Of a stretch of 14,233 bases of DNA, positions 8,704-14,233 are shown in pieces. Source of the stretch: Gammaproteobacteria bacterium UBA4421 (lineage in GTDB: Bacteria > Pseudomonadota > Gammaproteobacteria > Pseudomonadales > Azotimanducaceae). Location: NCBI GenBank assembly GCA_002389675.1, contig DGQF01000017.1:11719-25951 (forward strand), given 5' to 3'. The translations under genes and the position numbers were made by a program. Under the pieces are notes generated by a model. The model saw only the letters and a list, made by a program, of their open reading frames with translations, was not told the origin of the DNA and made no database searches. How positions within the stretch are numbered: the stretch's first letter is position 1; each line of letters starts with the position of its first letter.

Positions 8704-10056
8704 TTAAGCATAAACGGCAGTGGCCAAACCAAGAAACATAATAAAGCCTGTGACATCTGTAATGGTTGTGATGATGACGCCACCGGCTAGCGCTGGATCT
8801 ATATTCAGGCGACGCAATACAGTTGGCAGCAGACTGCCTGAGATCGCTGCGATCACCATTGTAATGATCATCGCGGTGGCGATGACCCATCCTAAACTGC
8901 TGTCCTGAAAGGCCAGAGCTGCTGCGATTGCAACAACGCTGGACCACAGTAGTCCATTGGCCAGAGCGACAAAAAATTCTCTATTGAGAAGCCAGAGCAA
9001 ATTGTTGCGGCCAATGTGCCCCAAGGCCTCACCGCGAATCACCAGCGTGAGCGTTTGGGTGCCGGCGATCCCCCCCATGCTGGCGACAACTGGCATGAGC
9101 ACAGCCAAGGCCACAACCTGGACGATGGTCGCTTGAAAAAGGTTAATGACGGCTGCGGCGATGAAAGCGGTTATAAGATTAATTCCAAGCCACAGAGAGC
9201 GGCTTCTAATTGATTTTCCGATTGATGCAAAGGTATCTTCCTCCATATCAAGGCCACCTCGTGCAAGGACAGCCTCGTCGGCGTCCTCGATAATGACGTC
9301 GACAACGTCATCAATGGTGATCCGCCCTAACAGTTGGCCACCATCATTTATCACCGGCGCTGAGATAAGGTCTCGTTCTGAAAATATTTTGGCAACCTCT
9401 GTATCGGGTGTGTTGACGTGGATTGCCGTAGCGGTTGTGTTCATGACTTCGCGAACCGTTACGGTCGGGTTTGACGTCAGCAGTTTGCGCAGCGGTAGCG
9501 TGCCGAGATACTCGTCTTGAGTGTTGACTACGATCAGGGCGTCTGTGCTCATTGGCAGGTCTTTGCGCATTCGTAAATAACGAAATACAAGCTCTAGAGC
9601 GTGGCGCGGGCGCACGGTGATGGTATCGGTATTCATCATGCCCCCAGCGCTGTCTTCGTCATAAGATAAGACGGCCTCCACTCGAGCACGATCGTTTGCA
9701 TTCAGGGCGGCTAGGACGTTATCGGTGACGCTCTGCGGCAGCTGTTGAAGGATATCCGCAAAGTCGTCCGTTGCTATATTGTCGGCGGCGGCGACGAGTT
9801 GGGCGGTGTCCATAACCTGCAAAAACTCGGCCCTAACCTCTTCGCTGATAAATTGCAGGGTCTGACTCTGCACCTCTTCTTCGAGCAGTTCCCACAAGAC
9901 CTTGCGGACTTTGCTTGGGTAGGATTGTAATAAAGTGGCAACCTCAGAGGGTCGCAGGGACGTGAGCAAAAGCCTCGTTGCGGCTTGACTGTCATCGTTG
10001 TTGGCTCGCACTACCTCTTCGATCAAGTCGCTGGAATGTTCGTTAATGGCCGCCAT
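8704..10056 (-). CDS. mgtE: Magnesium transporter MgtE
   Basis: MgtE is an Mg2+-selective channel of the inner membrane, gated by its cytoplasmic domains binding Mg2+. The 450 residues show the whole standard layout: a helical N domain (about 20-130), two CBS domains (about 135-200 and 200-262; MNTTATAIHVNTPD opens the second), an acidic plug region, then five membrane segments (about 288-308, 312-343, 354-387, 390-418, 421-449). The pore aspartate equivalent to Asp432 of Thermus MgtE is Asp434 in TITDVTGF. The motif before the second helix end reads MPVVASMGGIAGTQ; other families often have Asn where this has Ile, but I recall this form in gammaproteobacterial MgtE. It starts 17 bases after the ptsO stop, so it is probably the last gene of the rpoN-ptsO operon. 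That gap is too short for an Mg2+-sensing M-box riboswitch. The Shine-Dalgarno is weak (GGA). Confidence 0.97.
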   Translation of the reverse strand: MAAINEHSSDLIEEVVRANNDDSQAATRLLLTSLRPSEVATLLQSYPSKVRKVLWELLEEEVQSQTLQFISEEVRAEFLQVMDTAQLVAAADNIATDDFADILQQLPQSVTDNVLAALNANDRARVEAVLSYDEDSAGGMMNTDTITVRPRHALELVFRYLRMRKDLPMSTDALIVVNTQDEYLGTLPLRKLLTSNPTVTVREVMNTTATAIHVNTPDTEVAKIFSERDLISAPVINDGGQLLGRITIDDVVDVIIEDADEAVLARGGLDMEEDTFASIGKSIRSRSLWLGINLITAFIAAAVINLFQATIVQVVALAVLMPVVASMGGIAGTQTLTLVIRGEALGHIGRNNLLWLLNREFFVALANGLLWSSVVAIAAALAFQDSSLGWVIATAMIITMVIAAISGSLLPTVLRRLNIDPALAGGVIITTITDVTGFIMFLGLATAVYA

Positions 10057-10073
10057 GCTGTTGTCCGATGAGG

Positions 10074-10340
10074 TTAAAGTTCGTGGAAGCCAGCTTCAAT
10101 AAGTGCACAGATGGCACCTAGAGCCGCGTCCTCATCATCACCGTCTACCTCCAACTCAAGTTGAGTGCCGACGGGCGCTCCAAGCATAAGTAGACTCATG
10201 ATGCTTTTGCCATCTACTTTTTTCTCGTTGCTGAGAAAAGTGATCTTGCTGGCATAGGCTTTTGTTGTGTCCACAAGTGTTGAGGCGGCGCGTGCATGGA
10301 GTCCCAAAGGATTGGTTAATGTGATGGTTGTACGGCGCAT
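10074..10340 (-). CDS. ptsO: Nitrogen PTS phosphocarrier NPr (HPr family)
   Basis: NPr is the phosphocarrier of the nitrogen-related PTS: it takes phosphate from EI-Ntr (PtsP, not in this window) and passes it to PtsN, whose gene lies nearby. The 88 residues are normal for HPr proteins. The phosphorylated histidine is His15 in GLHARAA. Ser46 stands in GKSIMSLLML, the context recognised by HPr kinase in organisms that have one. The ATG reading from 10340 places His at position 15, which decides the start. The frame stays open upstream to a TTG at 10514, but that would overlap rapZ and add 58 residues foreign to the family. No purine-rich Shine-Dalgarno precedes the ATG. The gene follows rapZ after 124 bases and precedes mgtE by 17 bases. 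Confidence 0.95.
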   Translation of the reverse strand: MRRTTITLTNPLGLHARAASTLVDTTKAYASKITFLSNEKKVDGKSIMSLLMLGAPVGTQLELEVDGDDEDAALGAICALIEAGFHEL

Positions 10341-10416
10341 AACTATAGATTTTGTGGTGCTGCCAGCTAGTTTAGCCGTTGCGAGAAGACATACAAATAC
10401 CAGGCGGACGTGCTGA

Positions 10417-10428
10417 CCATCATGATGG
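10417..10428. repeat. Perfect 12-base palindrome CCATCATGATGG in the rapZ-ptsO gap
   Basis: The sequence CCATCATGATGG is its own reverse complement over all 12 bases. It lies in the 124-base non-coding gap, 76 bases before the ptsO start. A second inverted pair, AAGACAT (10386-10392) and ATGTCTT (10432-10438), encloses it, so an RNA stem with an inner hairpin could form. It could be an operator half-site pair, an RNA processing site or chance. No run of T follows it in the transcription direction, so it does not look like a terminator. Confidence 0.4.
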
Positions 10429-10464
10429 CCGATGTCTTGTGCCGTGAGCGCATCTGGTAGTGGA

Positions 10465-11328
10465 TTAGTGGTCTTTTTCGGCGAGTTCTCGATGACGCAA
10501 TAGAACGTTGTCAAATTGATGGCTAAAGTGCTGTGCTAAGCGTTCTGCAAGATAGACGCTCCGGTGTTGGCCACCTGTACAACCCAGTGCAACGGTCATA
10601 TAAGCGCGTGCACCGGCCTCAAATCGAGGAATCCAAGTATCAAGATACTGAGAAATATCGTTAAACATTTCTGTCACTGCGGGCTGTGAGCTGAGGAAAT
10701 CTTCCACGGCGCGGTCTTGGCCGGTAAATGATCTTAGGCTTTTCTCCCAGTAGGGATTGGGTAAACAACGCAAGTCAAAGACAATGTTCGCATCCAGTGG
10801 TACCCCATATTTGAAACCAAAGGAGCGAAAAAGTAGGCTGATACTTTTATTGCGGCGCTTGGCTACACGGGTGCTGATTAACTGGCGCAGTTCTTGTGCT
10901 GACAGATTGGTGCTGTCGATAACCAAATCAGCCAGATCGGCGATGCTTTCCAGAACCTCTCCCTCTGCATCGATCGCCTGGCTCAAGTCTGTCCGAGCGT
11001 TGGTTAGAGGGTGACGGCGGCGAGTTTCGCTGAAACGTTTGACCAGCGTGGTGCTGACAGCATCTAAGTAAATGACTTCACAATCGACATCCATTCTGTC
11101 GATGGACAGCAGTAACTCGGGGAATTTTTCCAGATCATGGCTGCGGGCATCAATACACACGGCCATGTGGCTATTTTGTTGCGCGGAGTCTCTGAGGGTA
11201 TTGTGTACTAGGGATTGCAGTAACATGACTGGAAAATTGTCGATGCAGTTAAAGCCAGCATCCTCGAGGGCGGTCAATGCGGTAGATTTACCAGATCCTG
11301 ACCGGCCGCTAAGGACGATAATTTTCAT
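10465..11328 (-). CDS. rapZ: RNase adapter protein RapZ (YvcJ/YhbJ family)
   Basis: RapZ proteins are P-loop nucleotide-binding proteins. In E. coli, RapZ senses glucosamine-6-phosphate and delivers the small RNA GlmZ to RNase E, thereby tuning GlmS and cell-wall precursor supply. The 287 residues match the family (284 in E. coli). The Walker A motif GRSGSGKS is at residues 8-15. SFGFKYGVPLDANIVFDLR marks the start of the C-terminal domain, and GCTGGQHRSVY (about 249-259) is its conserved ligand-binding segment. The protein ends in RHRELAEKDH; E. coli RapZ ends with a basic KRK tail used for RNA binding, which is absent here. So the nucleotide and sugar-sensing parts are secure, while GlmZ-type RNA delivery is not. 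The ATG overlaps the ptsN TGA as ATGA (11325-11328), a sign of translational coupling. Confidence 0.96.
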   Translation of the reverse strand: MKIIVLSGRSGSGKSTALTALEDAGFNCIDNFPVMLLQSLVHNTLRDSAQQNSHMAVCIDARSHDLEKFPELLLSIDRMDVDCEVIYLDAVSTTLVKRFSETRRRHPLTNARTDLSQAIDAEGEVLESIADLADLVIDSTNLSAQELRQLISTRVAKRRNKSISLLFRSFGFKYGVPLDANIVFDLRCLPNPYWEKSLRSFTGQDRAVEDFLSSQPAVTEMFNDISQYLDTWIPRFEAGARAYMTVALGCTGGQHRSVYLAERLAQHFSHQFDNVLLRHRELAEKDH

Positions 11329-11801
11329 CCGTTGCGAGCCTGAGTCTGGTTGACTAGCAGCTGTCGCTTCAAGGACTGTTTAAGGCTGTCGGCGGTTTCG
11401 CAGCAACGTAGTGCCTGGCGATTGTCAGGTTGTGCAAATACGCCGGACAGGGCCGCCAATGCTTCTAAGTGGGCGTGCTGTTCATGCATGGGAACGATTA
11501 ATGTGAACAGTAAATCAACGGGTTGGCCGTCACTTGCCTCGTAGTCGATCGGCTCTGGCAATGAAACAAAACAAGCGCGCATCTGCGCGCAATCGACTCG
11601 ACAGTGTGGGATGGCCACGCCGTCGCCCAAGCCAGTGCTGCCCAGTCGCTCTCTCACCATTAGCTCATCGAAAAGCGTATCAGCATTAAGCTGATCGTCA
11701 GCGACCATCTCTGCCATCAGTTGTAGTGCGCGTTTGCGACTTTGCGCGGGCATTTGGGCGCAAACGACGTCGGAATTCAACAGTTTATCTATATCGAACA
11801 T
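11325..11801 (-). CDS. ptsN: Nitrogen-regulatory PTS enzyme IIA (EIIA-Ntr)
   Basis: EIIA-Ntr is the terminal phosphate acceptor of the nitrogen PTS. Unphosphorylated PtsN regulates targets such as K+ transport (TrkA, KdpD) in enterobacteria and affects sigma-54 and carbon responses in Pseudomonas. The 158 residues fit the family (about 155-163). The phosphorylated histidine is His66 in GVAIPHCR, and the second conserved histidine is about His111 in AHLEALA. GSTGLGDG and QPVDLLFTLIVP are further family segments. No sugar-specific IIB or IIC domain is attached. The ATG at 11801 lies 41 bases after hpf; the Shine-Dalgarno is weak. The stop overlaps the rapZ start by four bases. Confidence 0.96.
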   Translation of the reverse strand: MFDIDKLLNSDVVCAQMPAQSRKRALQLMAEMVADDQLNADTLFDELMVRERLGSTGLGDGVAIPHCRVDCAQMRACFVSLPEPIDYEASDGQPVDLLFTLIVPMHEQHAHLEALAALSGVFAQPDNRQALRCCETADSLKQSLKRQLLVNQTQARNG

Positions 11802-11842
11802 GACCCAATCATTCTTTGAGGCTTAAGGGGTTTGAACACGTC

Positions 11843-12172
11843 TTAGGGCAGGGGGTGATGCGGGCTGCGCTCATGGCTGCCGTTGTTGCGCTCGACGGTT
11901 TTCTCTTTGTGTTTTAAAAGTTGCCGGTCGAGCTTGTCGATCAATAAGTCAATCGCAGCGTACATGTCCTGAGCGTCAGAGTTGGCAAAAAGCTCGCTGC
12001 CGGTAACATGAACAACGGCCTCGGCCAGATGATGCAGCTTTTCAACAGTCAGTACGACGTGGATTTGTGTGATTTGGTCGCTGTGGCGGTCCAACTTATC
12101 AAATTTCTGATCGATGTAATGACGTAAAGATTCAGTAATGTCGACGTGATGTCCTGTTAAGGTCAGGTGCAT
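11843..12172 (-). CDS. hpf: Ribosome hibernation promoting factor (short HPF/YfiA family)
   Basis: HPF binds the 30S decoding region of idle ribosomes and, with RMF, helps form inactive 100S dimers in stationary phase. The protein has 109 residues, compared with 95 for E. coli HPF and 113 for YfiA, so it is the short type without the C-terminal dimerisation domain of long HPF. Family landmarks are TGHHVDITESLRHYI at the start, FDKLDRH, then DMYAAIDLLIDKLDRQLLKHKEK. The last 15 or so residues are charged and rich in His, Pro and Asn. The start is decided by the ATG reading from 12172 with a strong GAGGA just upstream; a longer TTG-started frame to 12271 would overlap rpoN and add 33 unrelated residues. 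The location directly after rpoN is the classical position of hpf. Confidence 0.95.
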   Translation of the reverse strand: MHLTLTGHHVDITESLRHYIDQKFDKLDRHSDQITQIHVVLTVEKLHHLAEAVVHVTGSELFANSDAQDMYAAIDLLIDKLDRQLLKHKEKTVERNNGSHERSPHHPLP

Positions 12173-12177
12173 TATTT

Positions 12178-12182
12178 TCCTC
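12178..12182 (-). promoter_or_regulatory. Shine-Dalgarno of hpf
   Basis: On the minus strand this reads GAGGA, five bases before the ATG at 12172. It is the clearest ribosome binding site in the minus-strand operon and fixes the hpf start, against the longer frame that runs into rpoN. Confidence 0.7.
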
Positions 12183-12194
12183 GGATTAAAGAGT

Positions 12195-13715
12195 TCAGAT
12201 CCTTTGTTTTCGCTCGCTGGAAGACGGAATCGCCAGTGATTCCCGATACTTCGCAACGGTTCTGCGCGCAACGTTTATTTTCTGTTCCTTAAGTATTGCT
12301 GCGATTTTGCTGTCGCTCAATGGTTTTTTTGGATTCTCTTGAGCGGTCAGCTGCTGAATGAGGGCGCGTATGGCAATTGAGGATACTTCGCCGCCACTTG
12401 TGGTGCCAACATGTGAGGAAAAGAAATACTTGAGCTCAAAAACGCCTCTTGGCGTCGCCATATATTTATGGTTTGTCACTCTGGAGATGGTCGATTCGTG
12501 CAGTTCAACTGCCTCGGCGATTTCCGCCAAGATTAGCGGTTTCATAGCTTGGGGGCCGTATTCCAGAAATCCGCGCTGAACTTCGACGATTTTGCTGGCT
12601 ACCCGCAGTAGCGTATCGTGTCGAGTCTGTAGGCTTTTTAAAAACCAACGCGCATCTTGCAGGTTGTTGCGCATGTAGGTTCGGTCGTTTGTGTTGGTGG
12701 TTTGTTTGGCTAGATTTTCGTAGAAGGGATTGATCCGTATATTGGGTGCGGCGTCGCTGTTCAGTTCAACCAACCACCGGCCTTCGAACTGCCTTACCAC
12801 AACATCTGGCACGATATAGTCGTTGCTACCTCGCTCGATGATAGATCCTGGGCGCGGATTCAGTGTGCGAAGAAGCGCCATGACGTTGATCAGTTCAGGT
12901 TCGCTGAGTTTGGTTTTCCGCTGTAGCGTGCCGAAGTCTTTCGCGGCCAATAAATCGGTGTAGTGATTGATCAGGAGTCTGGCTTCCGGCAGCCAGCGCG
13001 TGTCAGGGTCAAGCTGTGCTAACTGCAATAGTAAGCATTCTTGAACGCTACGAGCGGCTACGCCAATGGGATCGAAGGTCTGCACTCGCAGCAAAACGGC
13101 ATCAACGTCTTCGTGGCTGATTTGATCCTCAATGTCCATGGTTGGATCAATTAGAGAATGCCAAATTTCCTCTGTGCTTTGGGTTAATAATCCGCTGGGA
13201 TCGATCGCATCAATTAAACAGCGTGCAATCAAGCGATCCGAGTCGGCCATTGGTGTTAGGTTTAGCTGCCATAACAGATGATCGATTAGTGTCAGGTCTT
13301 CGCTGCGATTAAGCATAGGGTCGTAATCTGAATCGCTGGTAGGCAGGCTGCCGCTATTTGAGTAAACGTCCTCCCAACTCGAATCGACCGGCATTTCCTC
13401 GCCTAAGGGTTGCGCAAGTTCTGCGTGAACATCGGGGACGTCGGTTTCGGCGCCAATGACCCGTTCAGCGTCTTGCGCTGCAAGGGCGCTAGGATCTAAT
13501 TCAGCGGCGGCCTCTTGGTCTTCGATGCTGATGTGATCGCCTGTTTCTTCATTCTGCGAAGCTTCGATGAGCTCCAGCATGGGATTCTCATAAAGCGTGT
13601 CTTGGATTTCTTGTTGTAAATCCAAAGCAGACAGTTGCAGCAAACGAATGGCTTGCTGCAGTTGGGGCGTCATGGTCAGTGACTGCCCCATCTTGAGTGT
13701 GAGGGTCTGCTTCAT
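12195..13715 (-). CDS. rpoN: RNA polymerase sigma-54 factor RpoN
   Basis: Sigma-54 directs RNA polymerase to -24/-12 promoters and needs AAA+ activators. The 506 residues compare with 477 in E. coli and 497 in P. aeruginosa. Region I, which contacts the activator, is the Gln/Leu-rich N-terminus (MTPQLQQAIRLLQLSALDLQQE within residues 15-36). Region II, about 50-135, is strongly acidic and longer than in E. coli, which explains the extra length. The core-binding region and DNA-binding domain follow, with a helix-turn-helix around ELHESTISRVTNHKY. The RpoN box ARRTVAKYRE, which reads the -24 element, is at residues 483-492. The start matches the conserved family N-terminus (MKQTLTLKMGQ), although the leader before it is A/T-rich with no good Shine-Dalgarno. 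It lies 120 bases after lptB and 22 bases before hpf. Confidence 0.98.
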   Translation of the reverse strand: MKQTLTLKMGQSLTMTPQLQQAIRLLQLSALDLQQEIQDTLYENPMLELIEASQNEETGDHISIEDQEAAAELDPSALAAQDAERVIGAETDVPDVHAELAQPLGEEMPVDSSWEDVYSNSGSLPTSDSDYDPMLNRSEDLTLIDHLLWQLNLTPMADSDRLIARCLIDAIDPSGLLTQSTEEIWHSLIDPTMDIEDQISHEDVDAVLLRVQTFDPIGVAARSVQECLLLQLAQLDPDTRWLPEARLLINHYTDLLAAKDFGTLQRKTKLSEPELINVMALLRTLNPRPGSIIERGSNDYIVPDVVVRQFEGRWLVELNSDAAPNIRINPFYENLAKQTTNTNDRTYMRNNLQDARWFLKSLQTRHDTLLRVASKIVEVQRGFLEYGPQAMKPLILAEIAEAVELHESTISRVTNHKYMATPRGVFELKYFFSSHVGTTSGGEVSSIAIRALIQQLTAQENPKKPLSDSKIAAILKEQKINVARRTVAKYRESLAIPSSSERKQRI

Positions 13716-13835
13716 AAAAACTTAAAAATAGTTCAGCTGCGGCTTAGCGGAAACAAAATAATCGAGCGAAGAAGCTAGCATGCGCTTTTGATGATGCGGT
13801 TTTTGAAGTTGCGAATAGGCGAACTGGCAATCATT
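13716..13835 (-). other. lptB-rpoN intergenic region
   Basis: This 120-base gap separates the lptB stop from the rpoN start. In the direction of transcription it ends in an A/T-rich leader (CTATTTTTAAGTTTTT) before the rpoN ATG. A TTGCCA near the lptB end resembles a -35 element, but I find no matching -10 at the right distance. I see no terminator hairpin followed by T residues. It may hold an rpoN promoter that I cannot identify with confidence, or simply be leader sequence within a long lpt-rpoN transcript. Confidence 0.4.
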
Positions 13836-14233
13836 TCAGATCGAAAACGTTTCGCCTAGATAGACTTGGCGGACGGTTGTGTTATTTAAAATAGATTCAG
13901 CGGTGCCTTCAGCGATGATGTTGCCGTTGTGAACAATGTAGGCGCGGTCGCATAAGTCGAGGGTCTCTTTGACATTGTGGTCAGTGATCAACACGCCGAT
14001 ATCGCGTTTACACAAGTCGCGAATTTCATTCTTGATGTCGCTGACCGAGATCGGATCGACACCAGCAAATGGTTCGTCAAGCAGCATGAAGCGAGGTTCG
14101 CTGGCAAGTGCGCGGGCAATCTCTAAGCGGCGACGCTCTCCGCCGGACAAACTTTGTCCCAGCGATTGACGAACGTTATTCAGGTGAAACTCGTTAATGA
14201 GATCATCCAGCATGGTTTGGCGCTGTGCTTCGG
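13836..14233 (-). CDS. lptB: LPS export ABC transporter ATPase LptB, C-terminal part
   Basis: LptB is the cytoplasmic ATPase that powers LptB2FGC extraction of lipopolysaccharide from the inner membrane. The frame is open to the window edge, so the N-terminal part with Walker A lies outside; about 131 of roughly 240 residues are visible. The ABC signature LSGGERRR, the Walker B segment [13 protein letters not shown] with its catalytic Glu, and the H-loop histidine in ITDHNV are all present. The C-terminus VYLGETFSI closely resembles the LptB ending (YLGEDFRL in E. coli), which separates it from other ABC ATPases. Its position upstream of rpoN is the usual one. The methionine codon at 14211-14213 is internal, not the start. 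Confidence 0.96.
   Translation of the reverse strand, partial: EAQRQTMLDDLINEFHLNNVRQSLGQSLSGGERRRLEIARALASEPRFMLLDEPFAGVDPISVSDIKNEIRDLCKRDIGVLITDHNVKETLDLCDRAYIVHNGNIIAEGTAESILNNTTVRQVYLGETFSI

Noticed and set aside
8720..9520. Plus-strand open frames of 62, 65 and 124 codons opposite mgtE
   Set aside because: They overlap the intact mgtE gene, have no family features and no plausible ribosome binding context.
10341..10514. Upstream in-frame extension of ptsO starting at a TTG, adding 58 residues with a short hydrophobic run
   Set aside because: It overlaps the rapZ end, begins with TTG and has no similarity to the HPr fold. The ATG at 10340 gives His at the canonical position 15.
12173..12271. 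Longer hpf frame from a TTG within rpoN
   Set aside because: The 33 extra residues are antithetical to the conserved HPF start, the frame overlaps the rpoN RpoN-box region, and a strong GAGGA precedes the ATG at 12172.
13752..13800. GCTAGC and GCATGC palindromes in the lptB-rpoN gap as a regulator site or hairpin
   Set aside because: These are two short adjacent six-base palindromes with no extended symmetry. The best stem is four base pairs (AAGC/GCTT), which is expected by chance.

Overview
The window is a conserved, chromosomal, housekeeping stretch of a gammaproteobacterium. Base composition is close to half GC by eye. The evidence is gene content and order. The left half carries rng-yhdP-tldD, then darP (yjgA) and pmbA (tldE). 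The right half carries lptB-rpoN-hpf-ptsN-rapZ-ptsO, read on the minus strand. These neighbourhoods resemble those of Pseudomonas and its relatives. The KSIM-type PtsO and the mgtE gene attached to the PTS-Ntr cluster also fit that group. From memory, Pseudomonas has a nitrilase-family gene between yhdP and tldD, which is absent here, so a marine relative of Pseudomonadales/Cellvibrionales is my guess, not a demonstrated assignment.

Layout. Bases 1-6702 hold a plus-strand run: the 3' part of rng (RNase G), yhdP (large AsmA-like envelope protein) and tldD (metalloprotease subunit). darP (ribosome assembly factor) follows on the minus strand; its stop codon overlaps that of tldD. darP is divergent from pmbA (the TldD partner), with only about 28-40 bases between their starts. 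pmbA then converges on mgtE. From 14233 back to 8704 everything is on the minus strand: the 3' part of lptB, rpoN (sigma-54), hpf, ptsN (EIIA-Ntr), rapZ, ptsO (NPr) and mgtE (Mg2+ channel). Spacing is tight: rapZ and ptsN overlap as ATGA, hpf follows rpoN by 22 bases and mgtE follows ptsO by 17 bases.

How the genes fit together. TldD and PmbA form a heterodimeric protease. YhdP (phospholipid transport to the outer membrane) and LptB (LPS export ATPase) serve the outer membrane. RpoN, PtsN, RapZ and PtsO form the classical rpoN cluster linking nitrogen PTS phosphorylation, cation homeostasis and cell-wall precursor control. HPF parks idle ribosomes, DarP helps build the 50S subunit and RNase G matures 16S rRNA.

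I see no mobile element, CRISPR array, RNA gene, toxin-antitoxin pair or defence gene. No gap exceeds 300 bases; the longest are 124 bases (rapZ-ptsO, with a perfect 12-base palindrome) and 120 bases (lptB-rpoN). I found no convincing undescribed system. The findings are small structural points with modest scores.
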